A DNA stretch of 64,000 bases. Origin: Serratia quinivorans. Its GTDB lineage: Bacteria > Pseudomonadota > Gammaproteobacteria > Enterobacterales > Enterobacteriaceae. Each line of letters opens with the position of its first letter. The first letter of the stretch is position 1. The notes under the pieces were generated by a model. That model was not told the DNA's origin. It saw nothing but the letters and a program-made list of their open reading frames with translations, and did not search any database. The position numbers were made by a program, and so were the translations under genes. The DNA lies in the NCBI GenBank assembly GCA_900457075.1, contig UGYN01000002.1, positions 1,240,001 to 1,304,000 on the forward strand. Reading direction: 5' to 3'. This document shows, piece by piece, positions 8,922 to 19,200 of the stretch.

Positions 8922-11846
8922 TCATTGCCGTGGTACCGGCGGCAGGGCTGCCAGCGGCATATCCCCGTCGGCCAACTGGGCAAAATGTGAAAACACGTGC
9001 TGAATGCTGCCGGCGATCAGCTCAGCCTGGTGCGCGGTGTAGTGATCGGTGCGGTAGGTCATCATCACGCGCAGGGATTTCGCGCCATCGAGGTTTTCTT
9101 CCATCACTTCAAACTGCAAACCGAGCAGCGATGCGGTTTTCTCCGGCTCTACCTGACGGTAGGCCACCCTGCTGCCATCCTGCAGGGTGAATGCCCCATT
9201 CAACTTGATGCGGCTGTGGATCTGAATGAACACTTCGAACATGTGATTCTTGCGATCGGCATCAACGCCAAACAGCCCTTCTTCCACCAGATCGATGGGG
9301 ATATCGGTGTAGGGCATGGAACCGTTGATGGTGTTTTTAACCTGATCAATCAGGCCCGCCACCGTCAACTGTTCGGCGAAACGTACCCGGTGCACCACCA
9401 CAGTGGTGAAGTAGCCGATGGTGTCGAAAAACTCGGCGTCGTTACGGCCTGAGGTGGAAGTGCCCACCAGCAGATCCGCCGGGCCACCGAGCAGGCGCAG
9501 GGCCGAGGTAATCCCGGCGTAGACCACGTTGAACAGTGAGGCGTTGTTCTTTCTGGCCTGCGCGTACAGCCCATCGGCCACCGCCGGGTCGACGTCGAAC
9601 TCCAGCCAGCCGCCGTCAACGTCGGCGTCGGCCGGTACCGCAGGGTGGTGCGAAGGTTGCTGCTGGAACAACGGCTGACCGACCGGCGCGTCGCGCAGGT
9701 TATCCAGCCAGTAATCCAGGTGCTGCTGTACTACGCCGCCCGCCTGCTGCTGCCGGGCAAAGGCGTGAAACTGCGGGACTTCTCCGTTCCACTGCGGCGC
9801 CTGCCCCGCCACGCGCTGGCTATAGGCAACCCCCAATTCGTCCATCATCAGGTTCAGCGACCACTCGTCGAGTACCACATGGTGGAACAGCAGCGAAAGC
9901 AACTGCTGACCGGTGGCGGCATCCCGCAGGAAGGTCGCGCGCAGCGGCAGCTCGGCGGTCAGATCAAAGCGGTGATCCCCCGCCCTGGCCAACAACTCAC
10001 TGGCATCACCGGCCGGTGTTTCATCGGAGAAATAAAACCAGCCGTAATCCAGCAGGTCAGCGGCTGGCACCACCTGTTGATATACCTCGCCGTCGCGGTC
10101 GATAAACAGCGAACGCAATACGCTGTGGCGGGTCATCACGTCGATAAACGCCTGACGCAGCGCGGTTTCATCCACCGGATCAAGGAAACAGATGGCGAAT
10201 GGCAGGTTGAAGATTTCGTCGTGGCCAAAGGCCTCGTAGACCTTCCACAAGGAGTGCTGCGCCAGAGACAACGGCGCCTGAACCGCCTCCCCCTGTGTTT
10301 GCGCGGCAAGTTGCGGTGCGCTCGGTTCCGCCACTGCCTGACGTTTGGCATAGGCCGACAATCCACGGGCGGTCGCGTGGCTGAACAGATCGTTAATGTT
10401 GAGTTCGATGCGGTGCAGGCTGAGCAGGCGGCCGATAACCCGGGTAGCCACCAGCGAGTGCCCGCCGCGATCGAAGAAATCTTCATCGGCGGTCATCTCC
10501 GGTGCGACCAGCGCGTCACGGAATTCCGCCAGGATCAGTTGGGTAATCTCGGCATTTTCTGCTTGCGCGTCTTGCGTCGCCAAAACGCTCTCGTGCAAGG
10601 TTGACGGCTGCTCAGCGGCAGGAAGCAGCGCCGTGGTTATTAACCGTCCGGCGAGGAAAGCAACAAACTGCTCCAGCAGGAAAGGCGCGGCATGTGGGGT
10701 TAAACGGGGATCCGTAACCAGTTCCAGCACCACCGAGTCCGGATCCGGCAGGCTCAGGGCCAGCACCATTTCAAACGGCGTATGCAGTGGTGGCAGCAAC
10801 AGTCGTTCGGCGCTGACACCGTCAAGCTGCAACGCCACCGACGAGTCCGCCAGCCAGGTCACCAACAGTTGGGCCAGTTGGGGATTAGCCCGTTCCGCCG
10901 TTTGCTGTGCCAGCAGGTGACTTTCCGCATCAGGATCCACAGGCCCCAGGGTCAGACGTTTGAGTTGCGCAGTGCTCATCCAGGCGTCCAGACCGCTCGC
11001 CTGCTGCGCATCGCCCTGCGGCACACTCAGTTGCACCGGTTGCCCGCCGGACTGGGCGCTGATAAAACGCGCAAAACGCACGGCAATCGCCGCCAGCAGC
11101 GTCGCCGGGTTGTCTGCAGCCGGCAAGATTTTGCGCGCTACGCGGGTCGCTATACGCACCCCGGCCTGAGCCAGCAGCTCATCCTGAGGGACGGAAGTCT
11201 GGTAATCGCGCAGGGCCGTCGCCTGACGCGGCCACGGCAGTGCCAGTTCGCTGGCTTCCGCCAGGGTCGGCACCGGAGGAATGATGGCAAAACTCGGCGT
11301 CGGCTCAATGCCGTTATACAGCGCCGACAGCGTGGTCAATAATTGCCGACAGGACAGCGTTTCCGCCAAAATATCGTGCGCCACTACGCCTAATATCGCT
11401 CCGGTGCCGGTGAACAGCAGGAAACGTATCGGTGCTTCTCGCGCCAGTTCGAGAGGAGCGGCCTGCGCCTGCAGCAAACGGCTAACCGCCTGTCGTTCGT
11501 CCAGCACCGCCTGAATGCTCACCGGGTTTAGCGTCGCGCTACCGCGCAGTTTGCGTAAGCCCTGTTCGTCATCGAAGTCATAACGAACGTCCAGTTCAGG
11601 CATCAGCCGCGTCAGGGCTTCCAGCGCGCTAACCAAACGGCCGATATCCGGCTCGCCACCCAGACGCCAGGCCATTGCCTGCTGGCTGCTGCCATCGCCC
11701 CGCTGCTGGTGCATGAACCACGCCAGCTCTTCCGCTTCACTCAAGGGTTGAGAGGCATCCGCCGCCCGCGCACCCAGCGTCTGGAACGCCAGATCCAAAC
11801 GCTGGGCTTCGTCATCGCTAAGAATATTGTCAAAATAACCGCTCAC
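8922..11846 (-). CDS. NRPS subunit C*-PCP-C (VibF C-terminal-like)
   Basis: A 974-residue non-ribosomal peptide synthetase subunit without an adenylation domain. The start chosen is a GTG 8 bases after an AAGGAG site; an ATG 12 codons earlier has no ribosome site. The first C domain (1 to ~430) has lost the HHxxxDG motif (AHDILAE at that place), so it is probably inactive. The PCP follows, with FFDRGGHSL carrying the pantetheine Ser (about 464). The second C domain (~485-974) has an intact HHVVLDEW (His655-His656, Asp660). This order equals the C1-PCP-C2 end of vibriobactin synthetase VibF, where C2 joins the carrier-bound acyl group to an amine. The Thr-activating Cy-A protein encoded on the other strand would load this PCP. 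It is expressed with the TonB receptor. Confidence 0.82.
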   Translation of the reverse strand: MSGYFDNILSDDEAQRLDLAFQTLGARAADASQPLSEAEELAWFMHQQRGDGSSQQAMAWRLGGEPDIGRLVSALEALTRLMPELDVRYDFDDEQGLRKLRGSATLNPVSIQAVLDERQAVSRLLQAQAAPLELAREAPIRFLLFTGTGAILGVVAHDILAETLSCRQLLTTLSALYNGIEPTPSFAIIPPVPTLAEASELALPWPRQATALRDYQTSVPQDELLAQAGVRIATRVARKILPAADNPATLLAAIAVRFARFISAQSGGQPVQLSVPQGDAQQASGLDAWMSTAQLKRLTLGPVDPDAESHLLAQQTAERANPQLAQLLVTWLADSSVALQLDGVSAERLLLPPLHTPFEMVLALSLPDPDSVVLELVTDPRLTPHAAPFLLEQFVAFLAGRLITTALLPAAEQPSTLHESVLATQDAQAENAEITQLILAEFRDALVAPEMTADEDFFDRGGHSLVATRVIGRLLSLHRIELNINDLFSHATARGLSAYAKRQAVAEPSAPQLAAQTQGEAVQAPLSLAQHSLWKVYEAFGHDEIFNLPFAICFLDPVDETALRQAFIDVMTRHSVLRSLFIDRDGEVYQQVVPAADLLDYGWFYFSDETPAGDASELLARAGDHRFDLTAELPLRATFLRDAATGQQLLSLLFHHVVLDEWSLNLMMDELGVAYSQRVAGQAPQWNGEVPQFHAFARQQQAGGVVQQHLDYWLDNLRDAPVGQPLFQQQPSHHPAVPADADVDGGWLEFDVDPAVADGLYAQARKNNASLFNVVYAGITSALRLLGGPADLLVGTSTSGRNDAEFFDTIGYFTTVVVHRVRFAEQLTVAGLIDQVKNTINGSMPYTDIPIDLVEEGLFGVDADRKNHMFEVFIQIHSRIKLNGAFTLQDGSRVAYRQVEPEKTASLLGLQFEVMEENLDGAKSLRVMMTYRTDHYTAHQAELIAGSIQHVFSHFAQLADGDMPLAALPPVPRQ

Positions 11847-11902
11847 TGCTCTATCTCCTTGCGCCCGGCCACGCCGGAACATCGGGGAACGCGAGTCATG
11901 AA

Positions 11903-11924
11903 AAGGGGCGTTGGTACGCCCCTT
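11903..11924 (-). terminator. Terminator after the TonB receptor gene
   Basis: An 8-bp stem (AAGGGGCG / CGCCCCTT) with a TTGGTA loop lies between the receptor gene and the NRPS gene. The T-run on the minus strand (CTTTTCATG) makes it a fair Rho-independent signal. It may lower, rather than stop, transcription into the NRPS gene. Confidence 0.6.
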
Positions 11925-11946
11925 GTGCAGACTGGCTGCTACCGCA

Positions 11947-14070
11947 TCAGAATGTCAGTTCAAGTGCCGCGCCAATCATGCGCGGGCGCTGTTGAGTCGC
12001 CGTGTACACGTCATTGCCGCTGACCATCACGCGACGCTCCGAGTCAAACAGGTTCTGTGCATACAGGGTGGCGCGCCCATAGGCGAAGGTGTACGCCAAC
12101 TGGGTATTCGCCGACCAGTAAGAACCGATGCGCCCGCGTGAGTCGTTGTCGTACTGCGAGTAGTAGGAATCCGAGAACGCCACGTTGCCGCTCAGTTCCA
12201 GCCCGGCCATCAGTTGGTACTTGGCGCCCATGTTGGCGGTATAAGCCGGCGCACGCGCCAGTTCGTGCCCATCGACGCCGCTGCCCGAGAACTTCTTGAT
12301 TTTGGTCTTCAACAGGCCAACGTTAGTGAACAACTCGAAGTCCCAACGCGGCTGCCAGGTCGCCCCCATCTCCGCACCGTAGGTTTCCACCTTGTCGGCA
12401 TTGCGGATCACCGATGAGTTTGGCCCCAGGGAGTACGGCAACTGCATGTCTTTGTAGTCGTTGTAGAAAATGTTGCTGGTCAGAATGACGTTGGCGTCTT
12501 TCAGGTGGTGACGGGTGTAGAGCTCATAGTTCCAGACATACTCGGAACCGTAGGTGTAGTTGACCACCGGCGTGCCGATAGTAATGCCCGCGCCACCGGC
12601 GTTATAACCCCGCGCCACCTTGGCGCCGTAGGTCTGGGTATCCGTCGGTTTCCAGGCCAGATCCAGCTTCGGCAGGAACACGTCGTAGGTTTCGTCGAAG
12701 TCGATACGTACGGCCTTGCTGCCACCGGTACGCTGACGGTGCTCTCGCTCCAGGCGGCTGGCGGCGGTAAGGTCCACCTGTGGCGTGATGGCATAGGTCA
12801 GTTCGGCAAACACCGAATTGGTGTCGGTTTTATCCTTGAAGGTGGAACCACCGAAAATATTAACGAACTCATCCTGCTTGGCGTGGAAGTAACGCAACCC
12901 CGCCAACCCGTGCAGGCGGCTGCCCGGCCCGCCAAAGCGCGCCACCGGCTCCACATGCACCTCTTTGCCGCCGATATCGGCGTACGGCAAGGCATAAGCG
13001 GTAGGACGGTTGATATTGAAATCGGTGTAGATCACCCGGTTTTCCAGCGTCAGGCTGTCGGATTGCTCCCAGGCCAGATCCCAGACGCCGCTGTTGGTGT
13101 TGCTTTTAAATACCGCACGGCGCGGATCGTGACGCAGGCTGGTCGGGTGAACCAGCGGATTGAGGCTCTCGTTTTGCGGTGAGGTGCTGCCAAAATGGTT
13201 AAAGGTCAGCTTGGTGGTCAACTCGCGCATGCCTGCCGGGTTGAACAACAGTTTGGCACGGGCGGTAGTGGCTTCAACCTCGCGCGGATCGCCCACCGGT
13301 TCATAGGCGGGCAGGTCGACGTCACTACGGCGGCGCTGACGATCGACGCTGACGCGGAACGCCAGTTGGTCTTCCACCAGCGGGCCGGAGACCATGGCGG
13401 ACAGTTGTGAAGAATGCTGGTTGCCCGCGCCCCCCTTGAAGGCACTTTCCCAGTCAAAGGTCGGATCCTTACTGGCCATCACGATGGCACCGGCAATGGC
13501 GTTGCGCCCCTGAATATAGCTCTGCGGCCCGAGGAAGACTTCTACGCGATCCAGATCCCACAGCGACTGCGGGCCGTAGGCCTGCTCGTTATAGGTTAAT
13601 GAACGCCCATCCAATGACAGATTGAGACGTGGGCGGGTGCCGCTGAGGAAGGCATTGGCACCGGTATTCGGGCCGGAGCCATCGATACCGCGCACGGTCG
13701 GAAGGTCGTTACCGATGCCCACATCCATGACGTTGGCAGTCATCCTCAGTAAATCAGGGACCTGCAACGCATTGGGCATAGAGGCAATGCGTTCGCTGTC
13801 GAACACTTGCACGCTGGAGCCGGTATCAAAAATGCTGCGTTTGATTTTTTCGCCGGTGACCAGCAGGCTCTCGGAGTCCTGCCAGTTGTCGTTACGTTTG
13901 CTGTCTGCGGTTTCCTGAACCTTCTCGTCCACGGCGGCGGCGTTAACGCTGCCGACAGACAGAGAGCAAAGACCCAGAAAGAGTGAGGAAAATGCCCCGA
14001 TGACCTGTAAGCCTGCTTTTTCCTTGTTTCCTACGATTTTATGCCTTTGAGCCGCTGAATGCTTGCTCAT
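11947..14070 (-). CDS. TonB-dependent catecholate siderophore receptor (VuuA/FepA type)
   Basis: A 707-residue outer-membrane receptor. An extended leader (signal about residues 1-45, ending VNAAA) is followed by a plug domain (DSESLLVTGEKI as candidate TonB box; SSVQVFDSERIASMP; plug motif LDRVEVFLGPQS with a QGRNAIAGAIV stretch) and a beta-barrel ending in the aromatic residue of ALELTF. It imports a ferric siderophore using energy from TonB-ExbBD. Its place among vibF- and vibH-like genes makes the product of this locus the probable ligand. Fur-type boxes lie about 200-240 bases upstream, so iron repression is expected. Confidence 0.85.
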   Translation of the reverse strand: MSKHSAAQRHKIVGNKEKAGLQVIGAFSSLFLGLCSLSVGSVNAAAVDEKVQETADSKRNDNWQDSESLLVTGEKIKRSIFDTGSSVQVFDSERIASMPNALQVPDLLRMTANVMDVGIGNDLPTVRGIDGSGPNTGANAFLSGTRPRLNLSLDGRSLTYNEQAYGPQSLWDLDRVEVFLGPQSYIQGRNAIAGAIVMASKDPTFDWESAFKGGAGNQHSSQLSAMVSGPLVEDQLAFRVSVDRQRRRSDVDLPAYEPVGDPREVEATTARAKLLFNPAGMRELTTKLTFNHFGSTSPQNESLNPLVHPTSLRHDPRRAVFKSNTNSGVWDLAWEQSDSLTLENRVIYTDFNINRPTAYALPYADIGGKEVHVEPVARFGGPGSRLHGLAGLRYFHAKQDEFVNIFGGSTFKDKTDTNSVFAELTYAITPQVDLTAASRLEREHRQRTGGSKAVRIDFDETYDVFLPKLDLAWKPTDTQTYGAKVARGYNAGGAGITIGTPVVNYTYGSEYVWNYELYTRHHLKDANVILTSNIFYNDYKDMQLPYSLGPNSSVIRNADKVETYGAEMGATWQPRWDFELFTNVGLLKTKIKKFSGSGVDGHELARAPAYTANMGAKYQLMAGLELSGNVAFSDSYYSQYDNDSRGRIGSYWSANTQLAYTFAYGRATLYAQNLFDSERRVMVSGNDVYTATQQRPRMIGAALELTF

Positions 14071-14266
14071 AGATGTATTCTCCTTTCATCCCAGATGCAC
14101 AAAAATTTAATTGTTTTCACATAGGTAACGACGCTGCTTTTCACACTGACAATGGCATTGCGGCCTTCCTGACCTTGCTGTTGCATATCCTTGCCGCAGA
14201 CAAACGCCCCACCCCCGATACGCAGCGGGTAGAGGCTGATTTTTGTCTGGAAACGTAAAGAATTGT

Positions 14267-14285
14267 TAATAATGATAATATTTTA
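14267..14285. promoter_or_regulatory. Fur box
   Basis: The 19 bases contain ATAATGATAAT, eleven consecutive matches to the Fur consensus (GATAATGATAATCATTATC), followed by a weaker right half (ATTTTA). Confidence 0.7.
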
Positions 14286-14293
14286 CATATTTT

Positions 14294-14312
14294 AATGCAA
14301 ATCATTATCACT
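14294..14312. promoter_or_regulatory. Second Fur box
   Basis: On the minus strand this reads TGATAATGATTTGCATT, a common form of the Fur site (two of three hexamer units well kept). It lies 8 bases from the first box; the pair probably controls both divergent transcripts. Confidence 0.65.
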
Positions 14313-14574
14313 TGAGTGAATGAATGCCAGGAAAAACAATCAGAAAGGAGATCGGTAAAGCAAAAGAATCACATCACTAAAAAATCAATAATTTCATTTA
14401 AAATGAATATAAAACATAACCATATCAGAGTTAATAATTTATCCCCCTGAGTACCGCCCAGCATTAACCACATTATTCCTCTGCGTTATCATAATAAATA
14501 TTAATAGTAATAATTTTCATTCCCATTAACATTGCAATATATTCTTACAGTCTCTAAATCTTGATGGAAACCCG

Positions 14575-16176
14575 ATGAAAGCCTTGACCACGATGCAGGC
14601 CGCCTACTGGGTAGGCCGGCAATCCGCAGCGCCACTGGGGGGCGTCAGTGCCCACCTGTATGCGGAATTTAACTGCTGCGACCTGGATGTCGAACGACTG
14701 AGACAGGCCGTTGCCCTTCTTTACCTGCATCACCCCATGTTACGCCTGCAGGTCACCGCCGATGGCCAACAAACTATCGCCCCCTGCGGCCCGCAACATG
14801 GCCTGCATCTGGACGATTTTAGCCACGCGGACACTGCCGATGTTACCCACAGGCTTGCCGAAAAACGGCTGGCGAAAAGCAGCCAAATGCTGCCGCTGGA
14901 ACAGGGTACCCCCTGTGATATCAGCCTCAGCCTGCTGCCGGGTGGCCACAGCAGGTTGCATGTCGATTTGGATATGATTGCCGGTGATGCCATGAGCTTT
15001 CGCGTGCTGATGGAGGATTTGGCGCGTTTTTATCATCAATGCCCGGCAGCACCGAGCGACAGCAGCATTGCCTACTTTGACTATCTGGAGCGGCAGCAAG
15101 CTGATACCGAGCTTCAGGCACACCGCACCCGCGCGCAGGCCTGGTGGCGTGAGCGGCTAACCCAGTTGCCGCCCGCACCGCACCTGCTGCGTACCCCGGA
15201 TCGCTGCCGTAGCGATCGGCTGGCGCTGCAACTGAGCGCCACAGAAACCAAAGCCCTGGAGCAAGTCGCCAAAGCGCACCGCATCACGCTTTCATCGTTG
15301 TTTTTAGCGCTGTTCGCCGTCACCGTCGGCCACGGCTGGAGGCTGTCGCGCTTTCGGCTGAACGTACCGCTGTTCCATCGTGCCGAAGAAAACGTCGACA
15401 ACCTGATTGGTGACTTCTCCAATTTGGTGCTGCTCGGCGTGGAGCTGGATCCGGCAGAAAACCTGCCCGCCTTCTGCCGACGCCTGATGTCGCAGTTGGC
15501 AGAATTGATCGCCCATGCCGACTATCCGGGCGTCAGCGTGATGCGCGATCTGTCGCGCCTGCAGGGCAGCATGCAGCCCTCGCCGGTGGTATTTACCGCC
15601 GGTTTCGGCATTCGCGGCAAAGCGCTGTTCTCAGACAATGTCACCCGCACCTTTGGTCCGCTGGAATGGGTGATTTCCCAGGGACCGCAGGTGGCGCTGG
15701 ATGCCCAGGTGGCGCACGCCAACGGCGGCATTCTGATCAACTGGGACGTGCGCCTGGATGCCTTCCCGGATGGGCTGCTGCCACAGTTGTTTGCCACCTA
15801 TGGCGCCTTGCTGAAACAGGCCGCCAACCAACCGGGCAGCTTCAATCTGCCGCTGGCGCAGTGGCTGGCAGAGTGTTCCACAGCGGCATTGGCCCGCCAA
15901 ATGCCGGTGCGCCAATTGCTGCATTGTTTGCTGGCACGCGTGGTGCCGGACGCCAGGCTGACCGACGACGATGACATCAACGCCCTGCCATTGCCGCAGG
16001 ACGGGCTGCCGGCATTACTGGCGGTGGTTAACAAATATCTGTCGGTGGCGCTGACCCCGGCGGACGTAGCGGCTAATCCATCCCCGGCGGCCCTTGCTGC
16101 GCTGATCTGCCGGCAGGCGCCCAACGCCGCCGAGGGGGCGCAAATGCTGCTGAAGGTACTGACACCCAAAGCCTGA
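14575..16176 (+). CDS. Cyclisation (Cy) domain NRPS protein with degenerate PCP tail
   Basis: A 533-residue protein, mostly one condensation/heterocyclisation domain. The Cy signature DxxxxDxxS is intact (DMIAGDAMS; Asp133, Asp138, Ser141). Cy domains join an acyl group to Ser, Thr or Cys and then close an oxazoline or thiazoline ring. The last ~90 residues align with a PCP but the Ser of the GGDSL motif is Ala480 (GLPALLAV), so it cannot carry pantetheine. It corresponds to the first Cy domain of VibF as a separate protein. It sits 71 bases before the Cy-A gene, in one operon downstream of the Fur boxes. Confidence 0.82.
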   Translation: MKALTTMQAAYWVGRQSAAPLGGVSAHLYAEFNCCDLDVERLRQAVALLYLHHPMLRLQVTADGQQTIAPCGPQHGLHLDDFSHADTADVTHRLAEKRLAKSSQMLPLEQGTPCDISLSLLPGGHSRLHVDLDMIAGDAMSFRVLMEDLARFYHQCPAAPSDSSIAYFDYLERQQADTELQAHRTRAQAWWRERLTQLPPAPHLLRTPDRCRSDRLALQLSATETKALEQVAKAHRITLSSLFLALFAVTVGHGWRLSRFRLNVPLFHRAEENVDNLIGDFSNLVLLGVELDPAENLPAFCRRLMSQLAELIAHADYPGVSVMRDLSRLQGSMQPSPVVFTAGFGIRGKALFSDNVTRTFGPLEWVISQGPQVALDAQVAHANGGILINWDVRLDAFPDGLLPQLFATYGALLKQAANQPGSFNLPLAQWLAECSTAALARQMPVRQLLHCLLARVVPDARLTDDDDINALPLPQDGLPALLAVVNKYLSVALTPADVAANPSPAALAALICRQAPNAAEGAQMLLKVLTPKA

Positions 16177-16247
16177 TATCAGTGACGGGCGCGTAGCCTC
16201 ACGCGCTCCGCATTCTTTTCGTTGGTTAGCGACAATAGGGAAATACC

Positions 16248-19200
16248 ATGGAGACACCATTAACCACGCTGCAGCAGGCTTATCTGCTCGGCCGCAGCGA
16301 ACAATGGCCGCTCGGCGGCGTGGCAATGCACGACTTTCGCGAATATCACGGCCTGCGGCTGGATTTGGCACGGCTGGAAACCCGGCTGAGGGAGCTGGTA
16401 CAACATTACGCGGCGCTTCGCACCTGCATCGATCCCCAGCGCTTTACTCAGCATGTTCGGCCGGAAGCCACGCTGAACCTGGATCGACAGGATCTGCGGG
16501 CGCTCGATCATCAGGCTGCACAACAACGTCTGGCCGACCTTCGCGAGCAATATTCGCACCAGCGCCACGATCCCGCGCAGCCGCTGTGGCGCATTGTAGC
16601 CATTCAATTGCCAGAGATGCAGGACGAGGCAGGCAACCCTTACGACAGTGTGATTTTCACCAGCTTCGACGCGCTAATTCTCGACGGCCAAGGCATCTCC
16701 AGCGTGATCGCCCGGCTGTTTGACGACGCCACGCTGCCGCCCATCGCCCCCACCAGCCCACCGGCCATCGCCACGGCAGAGCAGCGTCAGGCCGACGCCG
16801 CCTATTGGCAGACCAAGCTGCAGGACATCACCACCCCGTCGGCGTTGCCGTGGCGCACTCCGCTGGCCAATATCAAATCTTCGCGTTACCGCCGTGCCAA
16901 CCTGACCCTGCCGCGCGAGGTACTGAAACAGTTCTCTCGCCTGGGGTCCGCCCATGCTCTGCTGCGCAACAGCAGCCTTTCGGCGCTGATCCTCGATACG
17001 CTGGCGCAATGGACCACCGACGGCGAGCTTTGCGTTGGGGTGCCGGTGGCATTTCCTGCGGCGGATGGCTCACTCAGTAACGCTTCCACCTTCGTGGCGG
17101 TACGTTATACCCGCCTGGGTGGCAGCTTTGTCAGCCGCGCGCAGGCGCTGCAAGACGACGTGCTGGGCGCACTCGACCACCTGACGTTTTCCGGCGTTGA
17201 TCTGGCGCGGCAGCTACAAAGCCACAGTCAGGGATCTCCTGCGCTGCCGGTGATCCTCACCAACTGTCTGGGTTGGGAGACACTGCCGGCCAATGCACCA
17301 GTGCGTTATTTTGACGGCGTAACCCAGACGCCGCAGGTGGCGATAGATATCCGGCTGACGCAGGATGCCGACAAAAACCTGCTGCTGTGCGTTGACTATG
17401 CCGAGCAAGCGCTGGACGGCGAGCAGGTGCAGGCGATGCTGGACGCGCTGCAGCGCCGGGTGATGCTGATGTGCCAACAGGCCGAGTTGGAGATTGCGCC
17501 GTCGCAGTTTATCGATTACCGGCATTACCGCCATAACCACGACGAGGCGTCATTCAGTGCCTCCCCTTATCTTGCTCAGTTGGCGGAACGACTGTTTAAC
17601 GATCCGCAGCCACGACCGGCGCTGATCTGCGATCAACAAACCCTGACTTACCCGCAACTAGGCGAGCAGGTCGCCGCGGTAATGGCCAACCTGCAACAGC
17701 GTGGTCTGGGGCCTGGCAGCGTACTGGCGCTGTATCTGGCGCGTAGCCCGGAGCATGTCACTATCTCGCTGGCCTGTGCGCTGTTGGGGATTATCTGGGT
17801 GCCGATCGACATTAACTCGCCGCCGGAACGCACCGCTTATTTGCTGACCAACTGTCGGCCGGATCTGGTGGTACAGCGTGGTGAACTGGAAACACCGAAC
17901 GGGGTAACACCGGCAGAGCTGCTCGCCCCGTCAGCAAGCCACGCAGCATTGCCGGACCGCCAGACGCTGACCGAGCGCAGCGCCAGCAGCGAGGCCAGTT
18001 ATTACCTGTATACCTCCGGTACCACCGGCAAGCCGAAGTGCGTGGTGCTCAACAACCGCGCCACCGCTAACGTTATCGGCCAGACCCTGCAACGCTGGGC
18101 GGTCACCGCCGATGACGTGATGATCTCGGTCACGCCGCCGCACCATGATATGTCGATGTTTGATCTGTTCGGCTCGCTCAGCGCCGGTGCGACCCTGGTG
18201 TTACCGGCACCGCATCAGGAAAAAGACGCCATCAGCTGGAACCAACTGGTGGAGCGCCATCGCGTCAGCCTGTGGTGTTCGGTACCGGCCATTTTGGAGA
18301 TGCTGCTGACCTGTAAAACCGAAGGCAGCCTGCGTTCGCTGCGGCTGGTGGCTCAGGGCGGCGACTACATCAAACCGGCCACGGTGCAGCAATTGCGTGG
18401 CCTGCGCCCGGATATCAGCCTGTTCTCGCTCGGCGGGCCAACCGAAACCACCATCTGGAGCATCTGGCACCCGATAGCACCGCAGGACACCGGAACCGTG
18501 CCCTATGGCCAGCCACTGCCGGCCAACCAGTATTTTATTTGCCATGACGACGGCAGCCACTGCCCGACCGGTGTGATCGGCCGCATCCACACTGCCGGGG
18601 TGAATCTGGCATTGGGGTATCTGGAAGACGGTGATTTAAAACAGCATGATTTCGTCACGCTGGAGGGGCCAGACGGCCAACCGCTGCGCGCCTTCCGCAC
18701 TGGCGACCAGGGTTACTATCGTGCCGATGGCAATATCCTGTTCGCCAGCCGGGTGAACGGCTACGTGAAAATCCGTGGCGTGCGCGTCTCGCTGCCGGAG
18801 ATTGAAGACGTCTTGCGTGGACACGAGGCGATCCTCGACATCGTGGTGGTGGATTACCCCGGCGGAGATAACGGCGAAGCCACGCTCGGGGCGATGTACC
18901 TCACTCACAACGGCGAACCATTGTCGCTGGCGGCGATCCGCGCGTTCTCAACCGGTTATCTGCCCTGCACCCATATCCCGACGCGCTTTATCCACGCCGA
19001 AGCGCTGCCGCTTTCGGGCAATGGCAAGACAGACCGCCACCGCATCCGCGCCGCCTTCAGCGCCGAACGGGCGGCACCGGGGTTAAACGCCTGCGCCGCA
19101 CCGTTGCCAGGCACAGCACCGGCCAATAGCGGCAAGATTTTAGCTATCTATTTGCAGACCATCGGCGCAACGCCACGCCCGGAATGGGGAGATGAAACCG

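Larger units (their letters stand above)
14071..14574. promoter_or_regulatory. Divergent AT-rich regulatory region of the siderophore locus
   Basis: About 500 non-coding bases separate the receptor gene (minus) from the Cy gene (plus). The second half is very AT-rich. Two Fur-like sites are seen (listed separately); the rest of the region shows no gene. Confidence 0.6.

Noticed and set aside
9536..10604. Long plus-strand ORFs opposite the C-PCP-C synthetase gene
   Set aside because: Arg/Pro-rich translations with no motif, lying wholly within a well-supported NRPS gene.
12505..13182. 225-codon ORF opposite the TonB receptor
   Set aside because: Antisense to a well-supported receptor gene; no ribosome site or family signal.
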